A DNA stretch of 64,000 nucleotides from Streptomyces sp. NBC_01235. GTDB taxonomy: Bacteria; Actinomycetota; Actinomycetes; Streptomycetales; Streptomycetaceae. Positions 33,783-41,403 of the stretch are shown piece after piece. A program made the position numbers and the translations under genes. A model generated the notes under the pieces. The model did no database searches, was not told the origin of the DNA, and saw only the letters and a list, made by a program, of their open reading frames with translations. The stretch lies in NCBI RefSeq assembly GCF_035989285.1, contig NZ_CP108513.1, positions 5,270,001-5,334,000 of the forward strand, in the 5' to 3' direction. Every line of letters starts with the position of its first letter. The stretch's first letter is position 1.

Positions 33783-34493
33783 CTACTCTGCCCGCTCTGC
33801 GTCCACCGCCCGCCGCCACTCCCGCACGGCCTCCGCCGATGCCGGGCCGGTCCAGCCGTTCGGGCGGGACGCGCCGCCGATGTGGAAGGCGTCGATGCCG
33901 GCCGCACGCAGGACCGGGACGTGGTCGAGGCGCAGGGCTCCGCCCACGAGGAGTTGCTGCTCGTAGCCCGGTTCTCCGTGGCGGCCCGCTTCGGCGAGGA
34001 GGGTGGGGAGCCCGGCGTCGACGCCCGCCGCGGCACCGGCCGTGAGGTAGGTGTCCAGTCCCGGAAGGCCGTCCAGCTGCTTGCGCAGGGCGTCACGGTC
34101 GGTGGCGTGGTCGAGGGCGCGGTGGAAGGTCCAGCGGCAGCCGTCCAACTCGGCGACGACCCGTTCCACCGCGGGCAGGTCCACCCCGCCCTCCGCGTCC
34201 AGGAACCCGAGCACGAACTCCTCCGCGCCGGCCGCCCGCAGCTCGCCGGCGACCCGGACGAGGCGGTCGACGTCCTCGGCGGTTCCCGCCGCGAAGCCCT
34301 CGGACAGTCTCAGCATCACGCGCAGGGAGAGGTCGACGGCGGACCGGATCCCGGCGAAGGCCGCGACCGGCGGGGTGAGCCCGTCGGCGGCGATGTCGGT
34401 GATCAGCTCGAGGCGGTCCGCGCCTCCGGCCTGGGCGGCGACCGCGTCCTCGACGTCGAGGGCGATCACCTCCAGAACTGCACGCTTGCTCAT
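33783..34493 (-). CDS. cutC: CutC-family protein
   Basis: A 236-residue TIM-barrel protein of the CutC family, historically called copper homeostasis; the biochemical role is unsettled. Family marks are LEVIALDVEDAVAAQAGGAD (N-term), RLELITDIAADGLTP, VMLRLSEGFA, EFVLGFLDAEGGVD, CRWTFHRALDH (about 121), LLVGGALRLDHVPVLR, and AFHIGGASR near the end. It is cytoplasmic. A DasR-like dre site lies 27-42 bp upstream of its start (34520-34535), so it may belong to the amino-sugar regulon rather than to copper handling (inference). The stop directly abuts a 9-nt repeat array, and the last codons (AERAE) already resemble the array composition. Confidence 0.9.
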   Translation of the reverse strand: MSKRAVLEVIALDVEDAVAAQAGGADRLELITDIAADGLTPPVAAFAGIRSAVDLSLRVMLRLSEGFAAGTAEDVDRLVRVAGELRAAGAEEFVLGFLDAEGGVDLPAVERVVAELDGCRWTFHRALDHATDRDALRKQLDGLPGLDTYLTAGAAAGVDAGLPTLLAEAGRHGEPGYEQQLLVGGALRLDHVPVLRAAGIDAFHIGGASRPNGWTGPASAEAVREWRRAVDAERAE

Positions 34494-34519
34494 GGGACCC
34501 CATTCGTCGACGGGCGGCT

Positions 34520-34535
34520 ACAGGTCTAGTCCAAT
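34520..34535. promoter_or_regulatory. DasR-like operator (dre) upstream of cutC
   Basis: ACAGGTCTAGTCCAAT matches 13 of 16 positions of the DasR consensus ACTGGTCTAGACCACT, including the GGTCTAG core. It lies between divergent cutC and the HD-domain gene, so it could act on either or both. Confidence 0.55.
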
Positions 34536-34589
34536 TGAGAATACGCCGTCGCGTCTCCCGGCTCGCCGGGGGCGCGCGACAATGAGGCC

Positions 34590-35234
34590 ATGGCCGATCT
34601 CGACGCCCTGCGCAGCCGCTTCAGTCACGCCCTGGAGAGAGCCCGGTCCCCCCTCGGCGGTCCCGACCCCGTGCCGTACGCCGACAACCTCCTCGCCCGC
34701 TGGCAGGAGCCGCAGCGCCGCTATCACACGCTCACGCACCTCACCGCGGTCCTCGACCGCGTCGACGAGCTCCAGGCGTCCGCCGACGACCCCGACGTCG
34801 TCCGGCTGGCCGCCTGGTTCCACGACGCCGTCTACCTGCCCGACCGCTCCGAGAACGAGGAGCGCTCCGCCCGGCTCGCCGAACGAGCCCTGTCCGAGGC
34901 CGGGGTCTCGCGGGAGCGGACGGCCGAGGTCGCGCGGCTCGTCCGGCTCACCGTCACCCACGACCCGGCCGACGACGACCCCGACGGCCAGGTCCTGTGC
35001 GACGCCGACCTCGCGATCCTCGCCGCGCCGCCGTCCGCGTACGCCGCCTACACCGCCGCCGTCCGCGAGGAGTACCACTTCGTGCCGAACGACGCCTTCC
35101 GCGCCGGCCGGGCGGCCGTCCTGCGCCAGCTCCTCGACCTGCCCCGGCTGTTCAGGACGCCGTACGGCAGCGAGCGGTGGGAGGAGACGGCCCGCTACAA
35201 CCTGCGGGGCGAGCTGGAGTTGCTCACCTCTTGA
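34590..35234 (+). CDS. HD-domain metal-dependent phosphohydrolase
   Basis: A 214-residue protein of the HD superfamily. Metal-ligand motifs are YHTLTHL (His near 46-50), WFHDAVY (the His-Asp doublet near 75) and DADLAILA (Asp near 136). Substrate type in this subfamily (predicted metal-dependent HD hydrolases) is unknown; nucleotides are a common guess. The C-terminus is LFRTPYGSERWEETARYNLR, often conserved in the group. The downstream acetyltransferase starts within its stop codon (TTGA overlap), so the two are translationally coupled. Confidence 0.87.
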   Translation: MADLDALRSRFSHALERARSPLGGPDPVPYADNLLARWQEPQRRYHTLTHLTAVLDRVDELQASADDPDVVRLAAWFHDAVYLPDRSENEERSARLAERALSEAGVSRERTAEVARLVRLTVTHDPADDDPDGQVLCDADLAILAAPPSAYAAYTAAVREEYHFVPNDAFRAGRAAVLRQLLDLPRLFRTPYGSERWEETARYNLRGELELLTS

Positions 35235-35767
35235 CCACCGTCACCCCACGCATCCCCGCCGGACGCCTCACCCTCGAAGGCGTCACCCCGTCCGCCGCCG
35301 CCGGACTGCGGGCGGGCGGCGGCGGAGGCTTCGTCTGGCTCGGGGGCGGACCGTTCGAGGGCACCCGGGACGCCGCCGGCATGCTGGTGAAGGCGTACGT
35401 GAACGGCGTGCACCGGCCCGAGTTCGGCCTCTACGTCCTCGTCCGGCACGAGGACGGCCGGGCCGTCGGCAGCATGGGCTTCCACGCGGCTCCCGACGAG
35501 GACGGCCGCACGGAGATCGGCTACGACCTGGTCGAGGCCGCCCGCGGCCACGGCTACGCGACCGAGGCCCTGCGCGCACTGGCCGCCTGGGCGCTGGCGC
35601 GGGACGACGTACGACGCCTGTTCGCGGTCGTCGAGCACGCCAACACCGCCTCGCGGGCCGTGCTCGAACGGACCGGGTTCGTCCGGGTCGGCGGGGGCGA
35701 GGGCGAGTACGCGTACGAACTCACCACCCGGGGCCTGTCCGAGGGCCGGTCCGAGGACGTCTCCTAG
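35231..35767 (+). CDS. GNAT-family acetyltransferase (RimJ-like)
   Basis: A 178-residue acetyltransferase beginning at TTG 35231, which overlaps the stop of the HD gene (TTGA); a GGAG about 12 nt upstream supports it. Domain features are SMGFHAAPDEDGRTEIGYDL, the acetyl-CoA loop ARGHGYATEALRALAAWAL (about 108-126), and the RimJ-like ending FAVVEHANTASRAVLERTGF. These marks fit protein or small-molecule N-acetyltransferases of the RimJ/RimL branch. The substrate is unknown. Its stop shares bases with the stop of the convergent DUF4031 gene. Confidence 0.88.
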   Translation: MTTVTPRIPAGRLTLEGVTPSAAAGLRAGGGGGFVWLGGGPFEGTRDAAGMLVKAYVNGVHRPEFGLYVLVRHEDGRAVGSMGFHAAPDEDGRTEIGYDLVEAARGHGYATEALRALAAWALARDDVRRLFAVVEHANTASRAVLERTGFVRVGGGEGEYAYELTTRGLSEGRSEDVS

Positions 35768-36033
35768 GCCGCACCGCCGCCCTTGCGTCTGCGCAGGCCG
35801 GACGTCGTCAGCAGCCGGATCACCTCACGGCTGCTCACCTCGACCGCGCCGGCCGCCACCACCTCGGCGTAACGATGGGACGGGATGTCGTAGTGGTCGC
35901 GTTCGAAGGCGCGGCGGGGGACGCCCAACCCGTCGGCGAACACGTGCAGTTCGGCGTACGAGACGTCGCTGACGAGGTGGGACCACATACGGCCGTGGCC
36001 CGGCCAGTTCGGCGGGTCGATATAGACGGTCAC
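35764..36033 (-). CDS. DUF4031 protein
   Basis: An 89-residue protein with the family's typical start (MTVYIDPPNWPGHGRMWSHL), then VSDVSYAELHVFADGLGVPR and ERDHYDIPSHRYAEVVAAGA. Conserved Asp, Trp, His and Tyr residues suggest an enzyme or ligand-binding domain, but none has been assigned. The start is 7 nt after the stop of the upstream zinc-ribbon-like gene, so they form a two-gene operon. The stop overlaps that of the convergent acetyltransferase. Confidence 0.85.
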   Translation of the reverse strand: MTVYIDPPNWPGHGRMWSHLVSDVSYAELHVFADGLGVPRRAFERDHYDIPSHRYAEVVAAGAVEVSSREVIRLLTTSGLRRRKGGGAA

Positions 36034-36040
36034 GAGAGCC

Positions 36041-36448
36041 TCACGAGGACGACGTGCCTCCCGTGGCCATCCCCAGCGAGCCCACCGACGCGACCTTCAC
36101 GCCCGCCTTGTGGCACACCCAGTGAGGGTCCGGGCCGAGTTCGGGCTCGACGTCGAGAGCGTGCGGGTCGCCGGAGCCGCAGACCGGGCACAGGGGCCAG
36201 CGGCCGTGGCGTTCGAGGAGCGCGTCCTGCACGTCCTGCGCGACCAGCCCGGCCACGTACTCCGCGCCCTCCGGCCACTGCTCGACCCACCAGCGGCGCT
36301 GCACGACGGAGTCCTCGACCATCGACACGACGTCCGCCGCCGCGACCTCGCCCGAGGCCAGATCGGCGAGCACGAGGGCGCGTGCGGCGTGCAACGCCAA
36401 TTCCAAGGGGCTGACGGGGTGGCCGATGGGGTCGCCGGTGGGATCCAT
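36041..36448 (-). CDS. Small protein with a zinc-ribbon-like Cys/His motif
   Basis: A 135-residue protein starting at ATG 36448 (MDPTGDPIGHPVSPLELALH). A CACAAT hexamer lies 6 nt before the ATG, so it may be leaderless. The N-terminal two thirds are helical (AARALVLADLASGEVAAADV, VSMVEDSVVQRRWWVEQWPE). The C-terminal part has CPVCGSGDPH..WVCHKAG, a CxxC plus CH arrangement able to bind zinc. It is the first gene of the operon with DUF4031. No known family was recognised, and a role in protein-protein or nucleic-acid binding is only a guess. Confidence 0.75.
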   Translation of the reverse strand: MDPTGDPIGHPVSPLELALHAARALVLADLASGEVAAADVVSMVEDSVVQRRWWVEQWPEGAEYVAGLVAQDVQDALLERHGRWPLCPVCGSGDPHALDVEPELGPDPHWVCHKAGVKVASVGSLGMATGGTSSS

Positions 36449-36528
36449 GCCCCTATTGTGCGCACTCTTGACCACAGACCCCAAGATCCGCAGGCTCGCC
36501 CCTTCCGCCGGCAGAAAGACCAGCCCCG

Positions 36529-37452
36529 ATGAACTCACGTGATCTGCGCGCCGAACTCGAGGTAATGACCACCGAAGGCTTCCGGGCCGAGCTCGCCGGG
36601 ATCGATCTGCTGCCCACCCTCGATCTCGCCCGGCTCATGAACAAGGAGGACGCCGCCGTTCCCGGCGCCGTGGGCGCGCAGCTTCCCCGGATCGCCGCCG
36701 TCGTCGACGCCGTCGCCGAGCGGATGGCGCGTGGAGGACGGCTGGTGTACGCCGGCGCCGGTACCGCCGGGCGGCTCGGGGTGCTCGACGCGTCCGAGTG
36801 TCCGCCGACCTTCAACACCGGCCCCGGGCAGGTCGTCGGGCTGATCGCGGGCGGGCCGCCGGCGATGGTGACGTCCGTCGAGGGCGCCGAGGACTCCCGG
36901 GAGCTCGCCGAGGCGGACCTGGCCGCCCTCTCCCTCACCCCCGACGACACGGTGGTCGGCGTGTCCGCCTCCGGCCGCACCCCGTACGCGATCGGCGCCG
37001 TGGCGTACGCGCGGGCGCGGGGTGCCCTGACCGTCGGGCTGGCCTGCAACGCGGGCAGTGCGCTGGCCGCTGCCGCCGAGCACGGGATCGAGGTGGTCGT
37101 GGGGCCCGAGCTGCTCACCGGCTCCACCCGGCTGAAGGCGGGCACGGCGCAGAAGCTGGTGCTCAACATGATCTCGACGATCACGATGATCCGGCTGGGC
37201 AAGACGTACGGGAACCTGATGGTCGACGTCCGCGCCTCGAACGAGAAGCTGCGCGCCCGTTCGCGGCGCATCGTGGTGCTGGCGACCGGGGCGGACGACG
37301 GGGAGGTCGAGGCGGCCCTCGCGACCACCGGCGGCGAGGTGAAGAACGCGATCCTGGTGCTGCTGGCCGGGGTGGACGGGCCGACGGCCGCCCGCCTTCT
37401 GGAGGAGTCCGGGGGGCATCTGCGCGCCGCGCTCGCCTCCGCGAACGGCTGA
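36529..37452 (+). CDS. murQ: N-acetylmuramic acid 6-phosphate etherase
   Basis: Cleaves the lactyl ether of MurNAc-6-P to give GlcNAc-6-P and D-lactate, feeding cell-wall sugar into the NagA pathway. The 307-residue protein carries a SIS domain. The signature AGAGTAGRLGVLDASECPPT (about 76-95) includes the catalytic-region Glu, VEGAEDSR holds the second Glu (about 118), and SASGRTPYAIGA is the phosphosugar loop. GTAQKLVLNMISTITMIRLG and KTYGNLMVDVRASNEKL are further family marks. It is the first gene of an operon with a PTS EIIBC permease 16 bp downstream. The product's next enzyme, NagA, is encoded in this window at 55.8 kb. Confidence 0.95.
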   Translation: MNSRDLRAELEVMTTEGFRAELAGIDLLPTLDLARLMNKEDAAVPGAVGAQLPRIAAVVDAVAERMARGGRLVYAGAGTAGRLGVLDASECPPTFNTGPGQVVGLIAGGPPAMVTSVEGAEDSRELAEADLAALSLTPDDTVVGVSASGRTPYAIGAVAYARARGALTVGLACNAGSALAAAAEHGIEVVVGPELLTGSTRLKAGTAQKLVLNMISTITMIRLGKTYGNLMVDVRASNEKLRARSRRIVVLATGADDGEVEAALATTGGEVKNAILVLLAGVDGPTAARLLEESGGHLRAALASANG

Positions 37453-37468
37453 GCCGCACGCTCGGGGG

Positions 37469-38899
37469 GTGCGTATCGACTCCTCCTCCACAGCCGCCGC
37501 GATCCTGCCCCTGGTGGGCGGCCCCGCGAACGTCACCTCCGTCGCCCACTGCATGACCCGGCTGCGGCTGGGCCTGACCGATCCGTCGCGGGCGGACGAG
37601 GAGGCGCTGCGGGCGGTGCCCGGGGTGCTCGGGCTCGTCGTGGACGGCGGCTCGTACCAGGTGGTCCTCGGACCGGGGGCGGTGACGACGGTGACGGCCG
37701 CGTTCGAGAAGCTGCTCGCCCACCCCTCGGCCGCCGACGAACTGGGCGCGCGGGGCGCCGAGTTGAGGGCGGCGCAGAAGCAGCGCAACGCGACCCCGCT
37801 GAAGAGCGCCCTGCGCCGTCTCGCCGCCGTCTTCGTGCCGCTCATCCCCGCCCTCATCGGCTGCGGGATCCTCGCCGGCCTCAACGGTCTCCTCCTCAAC
37901 GCCGGCTGGCTGCCGGGCCTCACGCCCGCCCTGACCGCCGTCGCCTCCGCCTTCATGGCGCTGATCGCCGTCTTCGTCGGCTACCACACGGCGAAGGAGT
38001 TCGGCGGCACACCGATCCTGGGCGGCGCGGTCGCGGCGATCGTCGCCTACCCGGGGGTCGCGAAGGTGACGGCGTTCGGGGTGACGCTCGCCCCTGGCCA
38101 GGGCGGGGTCCTCGGCGCGCTGGCCGCCGCGCTGCTGGCGACGGCCGTGGAGAAGTGGTGCCGCGGCCGGGTGCCGGAGGCCCTGGACGTGCTCCTCACC
38201 CCCACCCTGACGGTCCTCGTCGCCGGCCTCGGCACCCTGTACGGCCTGATGTACGCGGCCGGCGCGGTCTCCTCGGCCATCGGCACGGCCGCGAACTGGC
38301 TGCTCGCGACGACCGGCGCCTTCGCGGGCCTCGTGCTCGGCGGCCTCTTCCTGCCCCTGGTGATGCTCGGCCTCCACCAGGCCCTCATCCCCATCCACAC
38401 CACCCTCATCGACCAGCAGGGCTACACGGTCCTCCTGCCCGTCCTGGCGATGGCGGGCGCGGGCCAGGTCGGCGCGGCAGTCGCGGTGTACGTCCGCCTC
38501 CGCCACAACACCTCGATCCGTACGACGATCAGGTCGGCGCTCCCCGCGGGGCTGCTGGGCGTCGGCGAACCGCTCATCTACGGGGTGTCGCTCCCGCTGG
38601 GCCGCCCCTTCCTCACCGCCTGCGCGGGCGGTGCGGCCGGCGGAGCCTTCGTCGGCTTCTTCGCGATGCTCGGCGACAAGGTGGGCGCGACGGCGATCGG
38701 CCCGTCCGGCTGGGCCCTGTTCCCGCTGCTCGCGGGCAACCGGGGGCTGGGCGTGACGGCGGCGATCTACGCGGGCGGGCTGCTGACGGGGTACGCGGTC
38801 GGCTTCGCGGCGACGTACTTCTTCGGCGTCACCGACCGCGTGAGCGGGGCCGCCGCCACTTCCCTTTCCGGTAGCCCGACACCTTCGCGATCCAGGTGA
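37469..38899 (+). CDS. PTS permease EIIBC, probably for MurNAc (MurP-like)
   Basis: A 476-residue phosphotransferase permease that imports and phosphorylates a sugar. The N-terminal EIIB domain contains the phosphorylated Cys in SVAHCMTRLRLGL (Cys28). A linker (about 85-110) leads to an EIIC domain with about 10 helices, including FGGTPILGGAVAAIVAYPGV, PLVMLGLHQALIPIHTTLI, and the substrate motif LGVGEPLIYGVSLPLGRPF (about 365-383). There is no EIIA domain, so it must use a separate EIIA (Crr), as MurP does. Coupling to murQ makes MurNAc the likely substrate. The start is GTG 37469 with GGGG immediately upstream. The last ~15 residues overlap the remains of an antisense pseudogene and may not be native. 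Confidence 0.87.
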   Translation: MRIDSSSTAAAILPLVGGPANVTSVAHCMTRLRLGLTDPSRADEEALRAVPGVLGLVVDGGSYQVVLGPGAVTTVTAAFEKLLAHPSAADELGARGAELRAAQKQRNATPLKSALRRLAAVFVPLIPALIGCGILAGLNGLLLNAGWLPGLTPALTAVASAFMALIAVFVGYHTAKEFGGTPILGGAVAAIVAYPGVAKVTAFGVTLAPGQGGVLGALAAALLATAVEKWCRGRVPEALDVLLTPTLTVLVAGLGTLYGLMYAAGAVSSAIGTAANWLLATTGAFAGLVLGGLFLPLVMLGLHQALIPIHTTLIDQQGYTVLLPVLAMAGAGQVGAAVAVYVRLRHNTSIRTTIRSALPAGLLGVGEPLIYGVSLPLGRPFLTACAGGAAGGAFVGFFAMLGDKVGATAIGPSGWALFPLLAGNRGLGVTAAIYAGGLLTGYAVGFAATYFFGVTDRVSGAAATSLSGSPTPSRSR

Positions 38900-39085
38900 C
38901 GAAGTCGCCCGGGTCCTGGTCGGCGCCGTGGCCGCCGTCCCACAGGAGGACGTGTCGACGTAGGAGGACGTGTCGACGTCGTCGCCGAGGCCGGTCAGGC
39001 GGGTGGCGAGGGTGGCGAGCACCAAGAGGGAGGGGTCGCTGTCCTTGGTGCCGACGCGGAGGGGTCGGGCTCGGCCGTCCTGGAA
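38860..39085 (-). pseudogene. Decayed 3' end of a secreted esterase/alpha-beta hydrolase-type gene
   Basis: On the minus strand one frame reads RVGTKDSDPSLLVLATLATR and then GDDVDTSSYVDTSS. After a frameshift near 38965 another frame reads VLLWDGGHGADQDPGDFVTW and then IAKVSGYRKGK. Joined, this resembles the C-terminal catalytic-His region (DGGHG) of tannase/feruloyl-esterase-like alpha/beta hydrolases. An 18-bp tandem duplication (38945-38962 and 38963-38980, 17 of 18 identical) lies at the break and probably caused or followed inactivation. No start or 5' part is present. Confidence 0.6.
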
Positions 39086-39112
39086 CCGCGCCCGCCCCCT
39101 ACCCTTGGTGCC

Positions 39113-39685
39113 ATGAACCACGCCCAGCTCACCGCTCTCGGTCGCGCCCTCCGGCTGCTCGGGGAGCACGGCGAGGCCCTGACCACCGACTCGCCCGACG
39201 CCCGGCTGCACGAGGTCAAGGCCGATCTGCGGCGCGCCCTGGAGCTGCTGGACGAGAGCGTCGTCGGGGCCACACCCACCACCCGCTGCGCCGAGCATCC
39301 GCACGGTCCGGTGGACGAGGCGGCCCCCGACCTGTGCCTGCTGTGCGAGACCCGCCGCCGGGCGGCCCGGCGCGCCGAGTACAACGGCCCCGCCCCGCAG
39401 GCGCCGTACGCCCCGACCCCCTCCACCTCCCGTTACGGCACCCGCGCCGACCGCCCCCAGCCCCAGCAGCGCTGGCTGCCGGAGCTGTGGAACGGCCAGG
39501 AGTGGCACCTGTGCGGGACGCCGAGGCGGGACCGGCGCGAGGCGGAGCTGTACATCACCGCCCTGCGACGCGGCTCCCGGCCCGCGATGGCCTACCGGCT
39601 CGTGCACGAGTTCACCGACTACGAGGTCCTGCGCATCTGGGGCACCCCGGTGAAGGTCGACATCGAGCCCCTGGGCAACCTCTAG
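39113..39685 (+). CDS. Conserved-looking protein of unknown function
   Basis: A 190-residue cytoplasmic protein starting at ATG 39113. TACCCT at 39100-39105 ends 7 nt before it, a leaderless arrangement. The N-terminal helical part (LTALGRALRLLGEHGEALTT, VKADLRRALELLDES) is followed by a Cys/His cluster (TRCAEHPHG..LCLLCETRRR) that could bind zinc. After a Pro-rich linker comes a compact C-terminal domain (RWLPELWNGQEWHLCGTPRR, YITALRRGSRPAMAYRLVHE, WGTPVKVDIEPLG). No family was recognised. A strong bidirectional terminator follows. Confidence 0.75.
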   Translation: MNHAQLTALGRALRLLGEHGEALTTDSPDARLHEVKADLRRALELLDESVVGATPTTRCAEHPHGPVDEAAPDLCLLCETRRRAARRAEYNGPAPQAPYAPTPSTSRYGTRADRPQPQQRWLPELWNGQEWHLCGTPRRDRREAELYITALRRGSRPAMAYRLVHEFTDYEVLRIWGTPVKVDIEPLGNL

Positions 39686-39698
39686 GACCCCGGAAGAC

Positions 39699-39745
39699 GC
39701 CGGAGGCGGCCGTCACCCCTCGTGTGGGTGACGGCCGCCTCCGGC
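39699..39745. terminator. Strong bidirectional hairpin terminator
   Basis: A perfect 20-bp stem with a 7-nt loop, between the convergent unknown protein (stop 39685) and the MFS gene (stop 39769). Confidence 0.92.
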
Positions 39746-39768
39746 AGCTCGGGTTGGTCAGTTGGCTC

Positions 39769-41241
39769 TCACGCCTTGGCCGGGGCGACCTCCGGGGCCT
39801 CCTCGACGGCCTCGGCCGGGACGGCGTCCTTGCGCTTCGGGATGAAGGTGGCGAGGAGGAAGGCGGCCAGGGCCGCGCCGGCGCCGATGGCCATGACGAC
39901 CTTGAAGCCGTTCTCCGAGGGCAGTGCGTAGCCGCCGAAGTCGGTGGTCATCTGGGCGAGGATCACACCGGCGATGGCGCTGGCGAAGCTGGTGCCCAGG
40001 GACCGCATCAGGGTGTTGAGGCTGTTGGCCGCGCCCGTCTGGGAGGGGTCGACCGCGCCCATGATCAGGGCCGGGAGCGCACCGTAGGTGAAGCCGATAC
40101 CGGCGCCGATGATGCAGGACACCAGGATCAGGTGCCAGACCTCGGACATGAGCAGGATGTTCAGGGCGTAGCCGGAGGCGACGATCAGCGCGCCGATCAT
40201 CAGGGTGACCTTGGGGCCCTTGGCCTTGGTGATCTTGGCGGACGCGGCGGACATGACCATCATGACCAGACCCTGCGGGGCCAGCACCAGGCCGACGGTC
40301 AGCATCGACCTGCCCAGGCCGTAGCCGGTCTGCTCGGGCAGCTGGAGCAGCTGGGGCAGGACCAGGGACATCGCGAACATCGAGACGCCGAGGGCGATCG
40401 AGGCGAGGTTGGTGAAGAGCACCTGGGGCTTGGCGGTGGTGCGCAGGTCGACCAGCGGCTGCTTGGCCTTCAGCTCCCACCAGCCCCAGGCGGCCAGGAT
40501 CAGGACGGCGGCGGCACCGAGGACCAGCGTCGTACCGGAGGTCCAGCCCCAGTCGGCGCCCTTGGACACGGCCAGCAGCAGCGAGACCAGACCGGCCGAC
40601 AGGCCGAGCGAGCCGACGAGGTCGAAGCGACCGCCGACGCGGTTCTTCGACTCCGGGACGAACACCAGGACGAGCAGGAGGGAGACGACGCCGAGGGTGG
40701 CGGAGGTCCAGAAGAGGATGTGCCAGTCCCAGTTGTCCGCGATGAACGCGGCGGTGGGCAGACCGAGCGCACCGCCGACGCCGAGGGAGGCGCTCATGAC
40801 CGCCGTCGAACCGGCGAGCTTCTCGGCGGGGACCGTGTCCCGCAGGATGCTGATGCCCAGCGGCACCACGGCGGCCGACAGGCCCTGCAGGGCACGGCCG
40901 ACGATCATCGGGACGAGGGAGTCGGCGAGGGCGCAGACCACCGAGCCCGACACCAGCAGCACGATGCTGGTGAGCAGCATCCGCCGCTTGCCGACCATGT
41001 CGCCGAGCCGCCCGACGACCGGGGTGGCGACGGCGGCGGCGAGCAGCGTGGCCGTGACCGCCCAGGCGGTGTCGGAAGCGGGCGCGTTCAGCAGCTTGGG
41101 CAGTTCGGGGACGATCGGGATGACCAGGGTCTGCATCAGCGAGACGACGATCCCGGCCAGGGCCAGCACCGCCACCACGGCGTTCGACCTCGGTGGGGCG
41201 GATGTTCCCGCCGCAGCGGGTCGGGCAAGGGCGTCGGACAT
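39769..41241 (-). CDS. MFS drug:proton antiporter (DHA2 type, 14-span)
   Basis: A 490-residue exporter with about 14 hydrophobic helices. DHA2 marks are present: motif A in loop 2-3 (GRLGDMVGKRRMLL, about 76-89), the D1-like start (VVSLMQTLVIPIVPELPKLL), and the motif C region in helix 5 (GVGGALGLPTAAFIADNWDW, about 152-171). The C-terminus is acidic and cytoplasmic. Such pumps expel hydrophobic drugs or pigments. No regulator is adjacent, but two related operator-like sites overlap the promoter (41278-41322), indicating ligand-controlled expression by a distant repressor. The start is ATG 41241. Confidence 0.9.
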   Translation of the reverse strand: MSDALARPAAAGTSAPPRSNAVVAVLALAGIVVSLMQTLVIPIVPELPKLLNAPASDTAWAVTATLLAAAVATPVVGRLGDMVGKRRMLLTSIVLLVSGSVVCALADSLVPMIVGRALQGLSAAVVPLGISILRDTVPAEKLAGSTAVMSASLGVGGALGLPTAAFIADNWDWHILFWTSATLGVVSLLLVLVFVPESKNRVGGRFDLVGSLGLSAGLVSLLLAVSKGADWGWTSGTTLVLGAAAVLILAAWGWWELKAKQPLVDLRTTAKPQVLFTNLASIALGVSMFAMSLVLPQLLQLPEQTGYGLGRSMLTVGLVLAPQGLVMMVMSAASAKITKAKGPKVTLMIGALIVASGYALNILLMSEVWHLILVSCIIGAGIGFTYGALPALIMGAVDPSQTGAANSLNTLMRSLGTSFASAIAGVILAQMTTDFGGYALPSENGFKVVMAIGAGAALAAFLLATFIPKRKDAVPAEAVEEAPEVAPAKA

Positions 41242-41277
41242 GACAGGGCCTCCGTCGGATGCACGAGGGGTTCAACT

Positions 41278-41322
41278 GCTTGACTCAAGCAAGCTTATGC
41301 AGATTGATTGAGTTAAGCAAGC
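41278..41322 (-). promoter_or_regulatory. Promoter and paired operators of the MFS pump
   Basis: On the minus strand TTGCTT and TAAGCT are 17 nt apart, a good -35/-10. Overlapping them on the plus strand are a palindrome GCTTGA-C-TCAAGC (41278-41290) continuing as AAGC, and a related half-palindrome TTGAGTTAAGCAAGC (41308-41322). Two similar sites over a promoter suggest cooperative repression. Confidence 0.6.
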
Positions 41323-41403
41323 TAAATCTGTCACGCACGCGCTGACCTGGGAGAACGAGAGAGTGCTGGACGAGGGATACGAGGAGAAAGAGGAGACCGG
41401 GCC

